Below are positions 1 to 7,924 of a stretch of DNA of 12,873 nucleotides, piece after piece (position 1 is the first letter of the stretch; each line of letters opens with the position of its first letter). Under the pieces are notes generated by a model that did not search any database, was not told the DNA's origin, and worked only from the letters and a program-made list of their open reading frames with translations. The translations under genes were made by a program, and so were the position numbers. The stretch is taken from positions 1 to 12,873 of the forward strand of contig JAQGKM010000081.1 in assembly GCA_028290125.1 (NCBI GenBank). Direction: 5' to 3'. The stretch is from Hyphomicrobiales bacterium. Its GTDB lineage: Bacteria; Pseudomonadota; Alphaproteobacteria; Rhizobiales; Beijerinckiaceae.

Positions 1-633
1 TTCAGCAACACGATCGAGTCATTCAAACGCCAACTCGATGTATTGAAGCAGCTCGGAGTCCAAAGCATCTCGTCTGACCAGCTTGTCGATGCCACCTCCA
101 GACGCTCTCTACCAGATCGTCCAGTGCTGATCAGCTTCGACGATGGCTATCTCGACTTCGCAGCGCAGGCCTTTCCTGCCCTGCACGAAAGAGGTCTGAC
201 GGCCGAAGTCTTTCTGGTCACGAACCTCGTCGGCCAGACATCCAGCTGGGACAGTCGCATCAGCAAACCCGCTCCCTTGATGGACTGGAGCCAGATACGA
301 GATCTTCATCAGAAGGGCGTGCGCTTCGGCTCACACCTGGCAAGCCATGCCCCCGTCACGCATCTGACGTCGGCCGAGTTGCTCCACGAGGCCTTCGCTT
401 CGCGCCAGGCGATTGAAGGACAATTAGGATGCCCTGTAACGTCCGCTGCCTTGCCGTTCGGACTTTACGATGACCGCGTGATGCCCGTTCTCCGACAGAG
501 TGGCTATCGAATTGCTTTCTCCACCGTGCCGGGGTTGGCAGCAACGGGACTGGAGTGCCTGCGCCTGCCGAGGCTGAACGTCGGAAGCGACATGACCCTC
601 GAGCGTTTCGAAAGAATGCTGTCTTTCGCGTGA
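1..633 (+). CDS. Polysaccharide deacetylase (NodB fold), 5' end cut off
   Basis: The frame is open from the first base, so the real start lies upstream; an internal TTG at 43 is not the natural start. About 210 codons are visible. The carbohydrate esterase family 4 pattern is clear. The FDDGY motif (Asp at window codons 47 and 48) supplies the catalytic base and one metal ligand. GSHLASH (His at about 112 and 116) gives the two metal-binding histidines. LPFG at about 151-154 matches the substrate-groove motif. Such enzymes remove N- or O-acetyl groups from polysaccharide or peptidoglycan sugars, usually at the cell surface. Any signal peptide or membrane anchor would be in the missing part. 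The gene converges on the glycosyltransferase cluster, which fits a shared role in envelope glycan assembly. The exact substrate cannot be told. Confidence 0.88.
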   Translation, partial: FSNTIESFKRQLDVLKQLGVQSISSDQLVDATSRRSLPDRPVLISFDDGYLDFAAQAFPALHERGLTAEVFLVTNLVGQTSSWDSRISKPAPLMDWSQIRDLHQKGVRFGSHLASHAPVTHLTSAELLHEAFASRQAIEGQLGCPVTSAALPFGLYDDRVMPVLRQSGYRIAFSTVPGLAATGLECLRLPRLNVGSDMTLERFERMLSFA

Positions 634-643
634 GCGAATTGCT

Positions 644-2245
644 TCAGCGGTTACGCTCGAACAGGATCATTTCGCTTTCGCCCCGTTCCATCACAGGGCG
701 GCCCGGCGCAGCGAAGGTGTAGTTTTTCACCGAGCGAAAGCCCAGCTTCTCGAGTTGCGATGTCGCAACCTGCGCAAATCTGTCGCCGGCCGGGCAGGGC
801 TCCGCGATGACAATGGCCTTGTCATGATCTTGAAGCGCGGAGGTCAGTCCGCCCTTGTAGATGTAGCCACCGCCAATGAAACGATCCGTTTCTTCCGCGT
901 CGACACTGCGCAATTTCGACATGGACATGCGGACCATCTGAAAGGCATTGCTGTCGAAACGCATCGCCACGCCTGAATCCAGTGTGATGACGGGCATCTG
1001 CGTTTGATGCAGTTCCTCTTCGGCGACCACGTACGCGGTCGCATTGAGGAAATGACAATTGATGATCGGCGCGCCTGCATAGCCGGCGTCCAATGCCGCA
1101 CTCAGGGCCGTGCGTGGCGCATCGTGTTTCGTGCGTCGCGGATGCTCCACGATTGTCGCCACCGTGGCTCCGCCTACAAGGATCAATCCAGAAACGATGA
1201 GCGCCGTCGGGGCGCGTCTTGCGCCGAGGGCTGCTCCGACGAGCATGACGAGCGGCAGGACGAGCGGCAGGAACACACGCGTCGCGAGAATAGGCGTCAC
1301 GACGTTGAGCGCCGTGATGATCACCACATAGACAGGCGCGCTGACAACGAGCGCCACTGCAAGCGCTGGGCGGTTCGACCGCCACGCGATCACCCCGCCG
1401 ACGCAGGCAAGCCCCACCAAGAGACATAGCAGCGCAGCGCCCGATAAACTGTCAAGGGACGGAAAGCCGATGGCGTTGCGCAGGAAGAAGGCTGTCGCGA
1501 CAAATCCGCCGGATGCGCCAAGACCCGGAAAGGAGCGACCGACGGCGAGCAGTTGAACGAACCAGGGAATCGACACGACGAACAGGATTGCGTTCGCGCG
1601 CAGCAGGCGAATGAAATCGTGTCGCGACCCGGGGAGTGCGACGAGCGCGCAGCAGAGTGCGACGTTCAGAGCCGCAAGGAACACGAGCGCAACGAAGTGC
1701 GAGTAGATGGCGATGGCCCCGCCACCGACATAGAAGATCGCGTAATAGCGCCGTCGCCGCCCATCTGCGATCCCAATGGCGCCCCATAGCGCGACGGCGA
1801 GGCCCAGCAGAAGCAATGGATACATGCGTGCATCCTGGCTGAACCAGATATGACCAGGCAGCACCGCGAGCAGCGCGCCTGACCACAACGCGGCCTGTCG
1901 GGATACGAGGTCGCGCATTGCCGCAATGACGATCAGTACCGTGAGGACGCCCTCGAGGGCAGCCGGGACACGCGCCAGCGAAAGCGCCGGAAACATGTCC
2001 GTCCATAGCGCCTGGATGGCGTACGAAAGAGGCGGGTGGTTGTCGATCGCTTCAAGCAGGATCGCGCGGAGCGGCAAGCGTGCGGCAAGGACGGTGAAAG
2101 CCTCGTCCATCCACAACGGCGCAGCGGACAGATCCCAAAAACGAAACGCGCTCGCCAACACAAGAATGAGCGCTGCCATGACATAAAATACTGTCTTGCG
2201 CGGCGACGGCTCGCTTGCAGGTTCCATCAGCTTGTCGCTCGTCAT
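644..2245 (-). CDS. GT-C fold membrane glycosyltransferase (PMT_2/ArnT-like), copy 1
   Basis: A 533-residue protein with a short cytoplasmic N-terminus, about ten or more hydrophobic segments from residue 19 to about 365, and a soluble C-terminal tail from about 370. The first extracytoplasmic loop has the acidic pair WMDE (Asp47, Glu48), typical of GT-C enzymes, followed by a His-Pro-Pro motif at 70-72. The third landmark is SQDARMY (137-142). A conserved-looking Arg323 sits in the late membrane segments. GT-C enzymes of this family move a sugar from a polyprenyl-phosphate donor to an acceptor on the periplasmic side. It is the last gene of the minus-strand cluster, 58 bases after copy 2, with only a weak ribosome site (GGTGG). 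Sugar and acceptor are unknown. The C-terminal tail does not visibly match those of copies 2 and 3. Confidence 0.85.
   Translation of the reverse strand: MTSDKLMEPASEPSPRKTVFYVMAALILVLASAFRFWDLSAAPLWMDEAFTVLAARLPLRAILLEAIDNHPPLSYAIQALWTDMFPALSLARVPAALEGVLTVLIVIAAMRDLVSRQAALWSGALLAVLPGHIWFSQDARMYPLLLLGLAVALWGAIGIADGRRRRYYAIFYVGGGAIAIYSHFVALVFLAALNVALCCALVALPGSRHDFIRLLRANAILFVVSIPWFVQLLAVGRSFPGLGASGGFVATAFFLRNAIGFPSLDSLSGAALLCLLVGLACVGGVIAWRSNRPALAVALVVSAPVYVVIITALNVVTPILATRVFLPLVLPLVMLVGAALGARRAPTALIVSGLILVGGATVATIVEHPRRTKHDAPRTALSAALDAGYAGAPIINCHFLNATAYVVAEEELHQTQMPVITLDSGVAMRFDSNAFQMVRMSMSKLRSVDAEETDRFIGGGYIYKGGLTSALQDHDKAIVIAEPCPAGDRFAQVATSQLEKLGFRSVKNYTFAAPGRPVMERGESEMILFERNR
1247..1270. 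repeat. Two exact tandem copies of a 12-base unit inside a GT-C gene
   Basis: The unit GACGAGCGGCAG occurs twice back to back (1247-1258 and 1259-1270), and a third partial copy precedes it. Read on the minus strand it encodes LPLVLPLV in a late membrane helix of GT-C copy 1, so the duplication keeps the frame. Confidence 0.8.
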
Positions 2246-2303
2246 GCCACCAAGCCGGCGGATACGTCAGCGTGGCGCCAGCAGGTCTTCGCTTCTGTCG
2301 CGA

Positions 2304-3911
2304 TCATTGCATGTCTGGCTTCAGAATGACGACTGCACCAAGGTCCTTGTCGCGATTCATCAGCTTGCAGCTTCTGAGCCAGCAATCCCAAGCCCGGGAA
2401 TGCTCGAACCGCACGACGCGACCTCCAGCGGCTTCTGCTGTCTCGACGGGCTTGTCTTCCAGTCCGTGCACCGCCCAAAGCATGATGGGGCACGGTCCGG
2501 TGGATTTGAACTGGCTGATGTGCACCGGCGTCTGGTTGTCGGCAGGGTTCAGATAGAGAGAAAACAGCGGAACGCTGGATGAGCCGGCATCTGAGTAAAC
2601 GGGTATTTGCGAATTACGGCAGGCCGCGATCTCACTGACGAATTTCGCAGATGCGCGCCAGTCCTCGCGGTTCGCGCCACCCGTCAGAGCTGCAAACGGT
2701 ACGCCGCAGATAACCATCAGCACCATGGCCGCAAGCGTGACCTTACGCGTCAATGCATGACCATGGCGGATGAGGACGTCCAGAACCTGCGCCATCCCCA
2801 ACCAGATGGATGGAATGCAGATCAGCAGATACCGATAGGTCGTCGATGGCGCAACGAGAATAGAAACGGCCAACGACAGGCATATCATGCTCGCGACCGT
2901 CACCAGATGGGGCAGGGCGTTAGCAATCATCTTGCGCCGAAGATCGGTGTTTCTGCCGAATAATGTCAGCAGAGCGATCGGGGTCACGACGACCATCAGG
3001 ATGACAGCGCCATAATGGCCGCCGGCGCCCAGCCAGATGAACTCGCGGATACTCTGGACCATGTAAGAGAGGTCGCCGGGAATCCAACTGGCGTCGGACC
3101 GGAAGTTGGTGTGCGCGAGCGCCATAAGTGTGTAGACGACGTTCGCGCCCGAGAACACCAATCCTCCGGCAGCGAGGCGCCAGAACGCCTGCCAATCTCT
3201 CGAAAAGAGCGCATACAGGCAAAGAGTGCCAACCAGCGAGCTGCTGTAGAGAAGGCCATAGTAATGGGTCAGGCCACTCAGAAACGAGAGCAATCCGAGG
3301 GTGAGGAGTTGCCTGCCATCTTGCGGGATCTGATCGCGTATGCGGCCCAGGATGCGCTGAAACAGGATGACCTGCCCAACTCCGATCAACACCGCCAGGC
3401 TGTATGCGCGCGCTTCTGTCGCGAAGTAGATAAAGGTGAATGTCGTCACTGGAGCGGCTGCAAGGAACGCGCGGGCGGGCCAGCTGAGGCTCTTCCCGCC
3501 GATCGTTGCAAGAAGGACAACTGCGGTGATCGCGCAGAGGCTGCTCAGCATCCGGCTTCCCAGCGTGAAGTCGCTGAACAGCTGGAGCCAGAAGTGTTGC
3601 ACGAGATAGTACAGCGGAGGGTTGATGTCCGGGAGCATGCGCGTCGCATAGGCCGTCGAGAGCGGAAGATCCGCGCCGGCGATGTAGACGGTTGCGAGTT
3701 CATCAGACCAGAGACTTGAGTTTGTGAGGTTTTGAAGCGGCAGCCAGATGCAACCCACCGCGACGAGCCCGAGAATGAAGGCGGTCCCCTTCGAGAGATC
3801 GACCTTCGTTGCAACGGCAGATCCCATCGGCGGGATCGTATCCTCGACCAGTGTCGCTTGATTTTTAGCCGACCAGTCCTTGGTGAACTGAGATGTTGAG
3901 AACGCTTTCAT
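2304..3911 (-). CDS. GT-C fold membrane glycosyltransferase (PMT_2-like), copy 2
   Basis: A 535-residue protein with a roughly 40-residue cytoplasmic leader, many membrane segments between about 43 and 405, and a soluble C-terminal region of about 125 residues. The GT-C landmarks are the loop acidic pair SLWSDE (Asp70, Glu71), Asn-Pro-Pro at 97-99, TEARAY at 165-170, and Arg360 before the late helices (TTYRYLL). The tail contains PCPIMLWAVH (473-482), closely matched in copy 3. Its ATG overlaps the stop of the DPM-GtrA gene in an ATGA junction and a GGGGAG ribosome site lies just upstream, so the two are probably translationally coupled. The natural reading is that this enzyme uses the polyprenyl-linked sugar made by that neighbour. 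That pairing is inference; the family assignment is strong. Confidence 0.87.
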   Translation of the reverse strand: MKAFSTSQFTKDWSAKNQATLVEDTIPPMGSAVATKVDLSKGTAFILGLVAVGCIWLPLQNLTNSSLWSDELATVYIAGADLPLSTAYATRMLPDINPPLYYLVQHFWLQLFSDFTLGSRMLSSLCAITAVVLLATIGGKSLSWPARAFLAAAPVTTFTFIYFATEARAYSLAVLIGVGQVILFQRILGRIRDQIPQDGRQLLTLGLLSFLSGLTHYYGLLYSSSLVGTLCLYALFSRDWQAFWRLAAGGLVFSGANVVYTLMALAHTNFRSDASWIPGDLSYMVQSIREFIWLGAGGHYGAVILMVVVTPIALLTLFGRNTDLRRKMIANALPHLVTVASMICLSLAVSILVAPSTTYRYLLICIPSIWLGMAQVLDVLIRHGHALTRKVTLAAMVLMVICGVPFAALTGGANREDWRASAKFVSEIAACRNSQIPVYSDAGSSSVPLFSLYLNPADNQTPVHISQFKSTGPCPIMLWAVHGLEDKPVETAEAAGGRVVRFEHSRAWDCWLRSCKLMNRDKDLGAVVILKPDMQ

Positions 3912-5041
3912 TTAGCTCCCCAAGTCACGACTGAGCTCGCTGCGTAATTCCAGACCGCACCGACCAGGATGCCTGCCAGGCCCGCAAGCCACCAAGAGTA
4001 TTCATATCCGAAAGCGAAATTTGCGATGCCGACGTTTGCGATCGCTCCGAAGCTGCAGACCGCGTAAAAGCTGATCAGACCGTAGACGATCTTCCAGCCC
4101 TTCTGGCGTCTGTCGCGATATGTAAGAAAGTTATTTACAAAATAGTTGAACGTCATTGCGGCGATCATGGCGATCGTCTGCGCTTCGATGAAGGCTTGTC
4201 CGATCCCTCGAAACAGGAATGCCAGGACGGCCATGTGGACGAACACGCCTGCGCCGCCGACGGCGATGAACATGAGGAAGCGGACCGGGACGATGTGGCC
4301 GACAAGTTTGTCTGCGAGGAGCAGCAGGTATTCCCATGTCACGGCAGAGTCGAGTTTGCTTTCGCCATGGACCCGCGCGCTGAATACGTAAGGCAGTTCG
4401 AGCACGCGCGGAGCCGTGGGCAGCGACGCGACGACATCAAGCAAGATCTTGTAGCCTTGTTGCGACAGCCTTCTGGCGGCCTCGTCGAACGTACTCCGGT
4501 TCATCGCGAAGTACCCGCTCATCGGGTCACCCAAATGCGCCTTGAGCACGAGGCCGGACATCCATGTCGCAAACCGGCTGACGAGCTGGCGACTTTTCGA
4601 CCAGTCTCCGACGCCCCCGCCGCTGACATAGCGCGAGCCAACGACAAGATCAGCCTTGTCGGCGCTGATAGCTTCGAACATCGCGGAGAGCAGGGTTTCA
4701 TCATGCTGCAGATCTGCGTCGATGACGGCGAAACAGGGGGCGGCCGACGACTGGATTCCTTCGACGACGGCAGAGGACAGACCCCGACGTCCGATGCGGT
4801 GCACCAGGCGGATGCGCGCATCGCTTTCGGCCATCTCGCGCAAGACTTGCAGCGTGCCGTCGCGGGAATCGTCATCGACATAAATAATTTCGTAAGAGAC
4901 GTTACTTAATACGATGTCGATGCGACGAGCGAGTTCGGCTACATTTTCACGCTCGTTGAAAGTCGGCACGATTACGCTGAAATCAGGCCCGCGCTTTTTC
5001 CCGGCACTTTGGTTGCCTGATGCTTCAGCACAAGATGGCAT
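3908..5041 (-). CDS. Polyprenyl-phosphate glycosyltransferase (DPM1-like) fused to a GtrA domain
   Basis: A 377-residue two-domain protein. Residues 21 to about 245 are a family-2 glycosyltransferase of the dolichyl-phosphate mannose synthase type: it starts SVIVPTFNE, has YVDDDSRDGT at 54-63, the metal-binding IDADLQHD (108-114), GSRY at 135-138, DPMSGYF (172-178) and HGESKL (225-230). Residues about 250-377 form four hydrophobic segments with GtrA-family marks, including FNYFVNNFLTYRD (298-310) and a terminal WNY...VVTW. The first domain would transfer a sugar from a nucleotide donor to undecaprenyl phosphate. GtrA domains are thought to help move such lipid-linked sugars across the membrane. 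The four-base overlap with the next GT-C gene suggests a donor-maker and transferase pair. The sugar could be mannose, glucose, an amino sugar or another. Confidence 0.9.
   Translation of the reverse strand: MPSCAEASGNQSAGKKRGPDFSVIVPTFNERENVAELARRIDIVLSNVSYEIIYVDDDSRDGTLQVLREMAESDARIRLVHRIGRRGLSSAVVEGIQSSAAPCFAVIDADLQHDETLLSAMFEAISADKADLVVGSRYVSGGGVGDWSKSRQLVSRFATWMSGLVLKAHLGDPMSGYFAMNRSTFDEAARRLSQQGYKILLDVVASLPTAPRVLELPYVFSARVHGESKLDSAVTWEYLLLLADKLVGHIVPVRFLMFIAVGGAGVFVHMAVLAFLFRGIGQAFIEAQTIAMIAAMTFNYFVNNFLTYRDRRQKGWKIVYGLISFYAVCSFGAIANVGIANFAFGYEYSWWLAGLAGILVGAVWNYAASSVVTWGAK
3916..3921 (-). promoter_or_regulatory. Ribosome binding site of GT-C copy 2
   Basis: GGGGAG on the minus strand lies four bases before the ATG at 3911, inside the end of the DPM-GtrA gene. 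It supports this start and the ATGA coupling. Confidence 0.6.
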
Positions 5042-5220
5042 TTGTCACCGTGGATTCATGGGCCGGGTCTGCAGGGCGACGCGGAGGCTTTAAGGATGCT
5101 TACTTGTCGCAGGATCGAGATCTGCGCCTTCATTATCTTACATCAACAATAGCAGACACGAAGTTGAAAACGCTCATAAGGTTACCGGCCGCAGGCTTGA
5201 GCTTTGCCTTTGCGAACCTG
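5042..5220 (-). other. Intergenic gap upstream of the DPM-GtrA gene
   Basis: A 179-base gap between two minus-strand genes. On the minus strand it contains AT-rich sequence (TAAGATAATG near 5133-5142) that could hold a -10 element, but no good -35 is seen. There is no stem with a T-run after the preceding gene. A separate promoter for the DPM-GtrA and GT-C copies 1 and 2 group is possible. Confidence 0.25.
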
Positions 5221-6750
5221 TCAGTCTTCTGAATTAATCATGTCTTCGCAAGGCGTTGTCTCGCCGCGCCAAGACTGAATGGTGGCCCTGTCTTGATTAT
5301 CGACGATCAAAAATCCATCAACAAAGATCAATGCGGTTGAGGATGTCTGCGCGCATGTCCGCGCAATTGCATCCCGGTACGCGACGGGAATGCTGTAGGG
5401 CACACGATGCGCGGCCCAAAGCTTGATGGAACAGGGTTGTGCCGCAGCAGCTTCCTGCACGTCCGGGGTTGCTGCGTTGAAGGCGTGGCCTGGCGCATAC
5501 CATTCGAAGTTGCGCCACCAGATATTGGCCGGGTCCGGGTCGTGATTGAGAATGAGGTACGGAATGACAGCCGTGGCACAACTCCGCGCGTTGTTGAGCG
5601 CCTGGGCGGGCGTATACCAATCCGATTTCTGACTCAGGTCCGCGTTGAACATCCCCGACGCAAAGGCCGCGATCGCCACTGCCGTGTACTTCGCCGCTTC
5701 TGCAAAACTGGGCTTGTTCTTCGGCCAGGTTACTAGCGAATGTAGAAGTATCGCGCAGACCGGCGCGAGCGCTGCCATGGGCGCGCACAGGTACCGGACG
5801 ACAAGCATTGGCTTGATCAATGACAGGCAGCCCATCACAAGAACCGAGACGATGATGGCCGCAGCTAACCCGGCCGCAATTCTTGCCGGACGATCATGAA
5901 GTTTGTCCCGATTTCTCAACGCCCATAAGAGCGTGAACACGATCGGCGCCCCGGTGGCGAACGGCAGCGAGTACACTGTTATGAAGAGCTGCCAACGTGT
6001 GATCCAGAATGCCTTCATCGTGGACGCAAGGGCATCGTGTATCGTTACGGCAGTGACGGCTATGGCGGGACCGACGATCAGCAACCCGATCACGGTGGTT
6101 GTCGTCAACCACGCCCAGCGTCGCTGTTTCGCCATTGCGAACGCCGCCAGGACAAAAAGTATCGCGACGAAGACGATGCTCAGGAGATGAACACTCAGCA
6201 TTGCTGCAGCCGCGATCCCGACTGCGATGTCCGGTCCCCTTGGCCGATCTGGTGCTTCATTCTCGAAAGCGGAGAAGAGATATAATATAGCGTAGATCCC
6301 TCCAAAGGCCGTCAAGAAATAGGATCGCGTCTCCTGAGGGAAATATTCCAGCGACGGGGAGGTGAACATGAAGAAAGCGAAGAGTGGAAGTCCGGGCCAT
6401 TTGCGCCAGCGCCAATAGGCGAGAGCGCCGATGGCCAACAAGATGCTCAAGGCCAAGCCGAAGCTGCGCAGTGCGATCATCGATTGCCCGAAATCGACGA
6501 CGTGTCGGTATGACCAAAGCACGAACGAATATGTCGGGGGATGAGGCTCGGTCTTCCATACGGGCAGGTGTTCCTGCCACGGAATATGCGGGTCGGTTAC
6601 GATCGCGGTGAAAAACTCGTCCATCCAGCCCGAACGAGTGACGCCTTGGAAGATGATGATCGCGATCCACGTCGCGAACAGGCCGAGCAACGCCAGGTTC
6701 GCGGCGCGGTCGTTGCTTGGTGTCGCGCGTTTGAAAGGCTGTTCATCCAT
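5221..6750 (-). CDS. GT-C fold membrane glycosyltransferase (PMT_2-like), copy 3
   Basis: A 509-residue membrane protein. The hydrophobic core runs from about residue 18 to about 370, and the C-terminal part from about 375 is soluble. The landmarks match the other two copies: acidic pair GWMDE (Asp44, Glu45), His-Pro-Pro at 70-72, QETRSY at 139-144, Arg319 in VVRYL near the late helices, and a tail motif PCSIKLWAAH (439-448) nearly the same as in copy 2. It probably transfers a sugar from a lipid-phosphate donor on the periplasmic side. It is flanked by gaps of 148 bases before and 179 bases after, wider than elsewhere in the cluster, so it may be transcribed on its own. The start has no good ribosome site; an in-frame TTG three codons upstream is a possible alternative. 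Confidence 0.84.
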   Translation of the reverse strand: MDEQPFKRATPSNDRAANLALLGLFATWIAIIIFQGVTRSGWMDEFFTAIVTDPHIPWQEHLPVWKTEPHPPTYSFVLWSYRHVVDFGQSMIALRSFGLALSILLAIGALAYWRWRKWPGLPLFAFFMFTSPSLEYFPQETRSYFLTAFGGIYAILYLFSAFENEAPDRPRGPDIAVGIAAAAMLSVHLLSIVFVAILFVLAAFAMAKQRRWAWLTTTTVIGLLIVGPAIAVTAVTIHDALASTMKAFWITRWQLFITVYSLPFATGAPIVFTLLWALRNRDKLHDRPARIAAGLAAAIIVSVLVMGCLSLIKPMLVVRYLCAPMAALAPVCAILLHSLVTWPKNKPSFAEAAKYTAVAIAAFASGMFNADLSQKSDWYTPAQALNNARSCATAVIPYLILNHDPDPANIWWRNFEWYAPGHAFNAATPDVQEAAAAQPCSIKLWAAHRVPYSIPVAYRDAIARTCAQTSSTALIFVDGFLIVDNQDRATIQSWRGETTPCEDMINSED

Positions 6751-6898
6751 TTTAGCAATACGCCGCTCGTTTTACCCGTGATCGCTTTCATCTAACTCGA
6801 CTGCCGCCGGTTAACTGCCGAAATCTAACAAGCTCGTGCTTCTCTCGCCAGTCGTTTCCTGCATCCGGACATTTGCACCGTTTCGCCGCCTGTACGTT

Positions 6899-7846
6899 TC
6901 AGCCCTGAAATGCTGACGTTTTTGAATTTTCTTGCCGCAGTGTTTCGATCTTCCTGTAGCCAGCTTTGATGCCTCGCTGCCTGGCGAGGTAAAAGGGCGC
7001 CTGTTTCAGCCCGTTTCGCAAACACAGGCGCAAAAGGCGGATCGCGTTCATGTATGCGGGCGTAATGCCGGGTTGCTGACGACCAATCCTGTCGCCAAGG
7101 ACGACCATCGAGGCTGTCGATGCGGCGATCAGCCGAAGCAGGTACTCGTCCTTCGTCCGTCCGGAAGGGATCAGGTGCGTCAATTGCAGGGTAGGGAAGG
7201 TCCCCCATCCGAGGCCGAGAAGCTTCGACGTGTACGCCATGTCGATGTCGCCCGCGCCGTCGAGAGAGCCGCCCCGGCGGTCGAGCATGGATCGGACGGG
7301 ATCCAGGGCAATGTCCGACAGGTAGCGTTGCGCGACCTCAGCTCTGATGCAAAGTCCCGCGCCAACGGGCGTCGAACTCCAGTCGTTGACATCGTTGGAC
7401 CATCGCACCTCGTCGACTTGCTTTACAGCAAGATAGACCAGGTAAGGCCTTTGCCAGCTTGCAGGCTGAGTTTCGAACTCACCGCGGATGGTCCCGCCCC
7501 ATGCTCCGAGCTGTGGGCAGGCCTGTCCAATGCGCAGCGCCTCTGCGAGATAGTCGGGTGAGAGTTCGTTGTCGTCATCGACGAAGACCAGAATCTCCCC
7601 GTTGGCCGCCTGTATTCCGCAACGTCGTGCCGGCGTCAGGCCGAGCGTGTCCTCGCGAAGTTGCCTTGCATGGGGGTGCCAGGTGAGGTCCAGGAATTCG
7701 GCGACGGATGGCGATGACGCATTGTCGACGACAAGCAACTCCCATGCGTCGCGCGACAGAGTCTGGTTTCGGAGCGACGCAATCGCGCGGTCGAAATAGG
7801 AGCGCCGTGGGTTGTGCGTGCAAAGAACGACGCTGAGTTGCGGCAT
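6899..7846 (-). CDS. Family 2 glycosyltransferase
   Basis: A 315-residue soluble protein with a GT-A fold pattern. The N-terminus SVVLCTHNP and LLVVDNASSP (38-46) form the nucleotide-sugar site. FVDDDNE (88-94) is the metal-binding DxD. GAGDIDMAY (197-205) stands where many family members have the catalytic Glu-Asp motif. It would transfer a sugar from a nucleotide donor in the cytoplasm, probably onto a lipid-linked or surface glycan. The start is supported by GAGGGG about eight bases upstream of the ATG. It follows the phosphatase gene after 78 bases in the same direction, which suggests one transcript. The substrate is unknown. Confidence 0.87.
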   Translation of the reverse strand: MPQLSVVLCTHNPRRSYFDRAIASLRNQTLSRDAWELLVVDNASSPSVAEFLDLTWHPHARQLREDTLGLTPARRCGIQAANGEILVFVDDDNELSPDYLAEALRIGQACPQLGAWGGTIRGEFETQPASWQRPYLVYLAVKQVDEVRWSNDVNDWSSTPVGAGLCIRAEVAQRYLSDIALDPVRSMLDRRGGSLDGAGDIDMAYTSKLLGLGWGTFPTLQLTHLIPSGRTKDEYLLRLIAASTASMVVLGDRIGRQQPGITPAYMNAIRLLRLCLRNGLKQAPFYLARQRGIKAGYRKIETLRQENSKTSAFQG

Positions 7847-7924
7847 GGACGTTTCCCCTCATGCGGGCCGGTCCGGCCATCGACCAGTCTTGCGATCGGC
7901 CCCGACAAGTTTCTCATTATCCCG

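Noticed and set aside
822..1427. A 201-codon minus-strand frame inside GT-C copy 1
   Set aside because: It is a shifted frame of the real gene on the same strand, rich in Arg, His and Cys, without hydrophobic segments or motifs.
3015..3719. A 234-codon plus-strand open frame within GT-C copy 2
   Set aside because: It is the antisense of a well-supported membrane protein and its product is a charged, motif-free sequence. The same applies to the 237-codon frame at 4196-4909 and the 209-codon frame at 6932-7561.
5170..5220. Possible terminator after GT-C copy 3 (AGGC/GCCT inverted repeat)
   Set aside because: The stem has only four pairs and no T-run follows on the minus strand.
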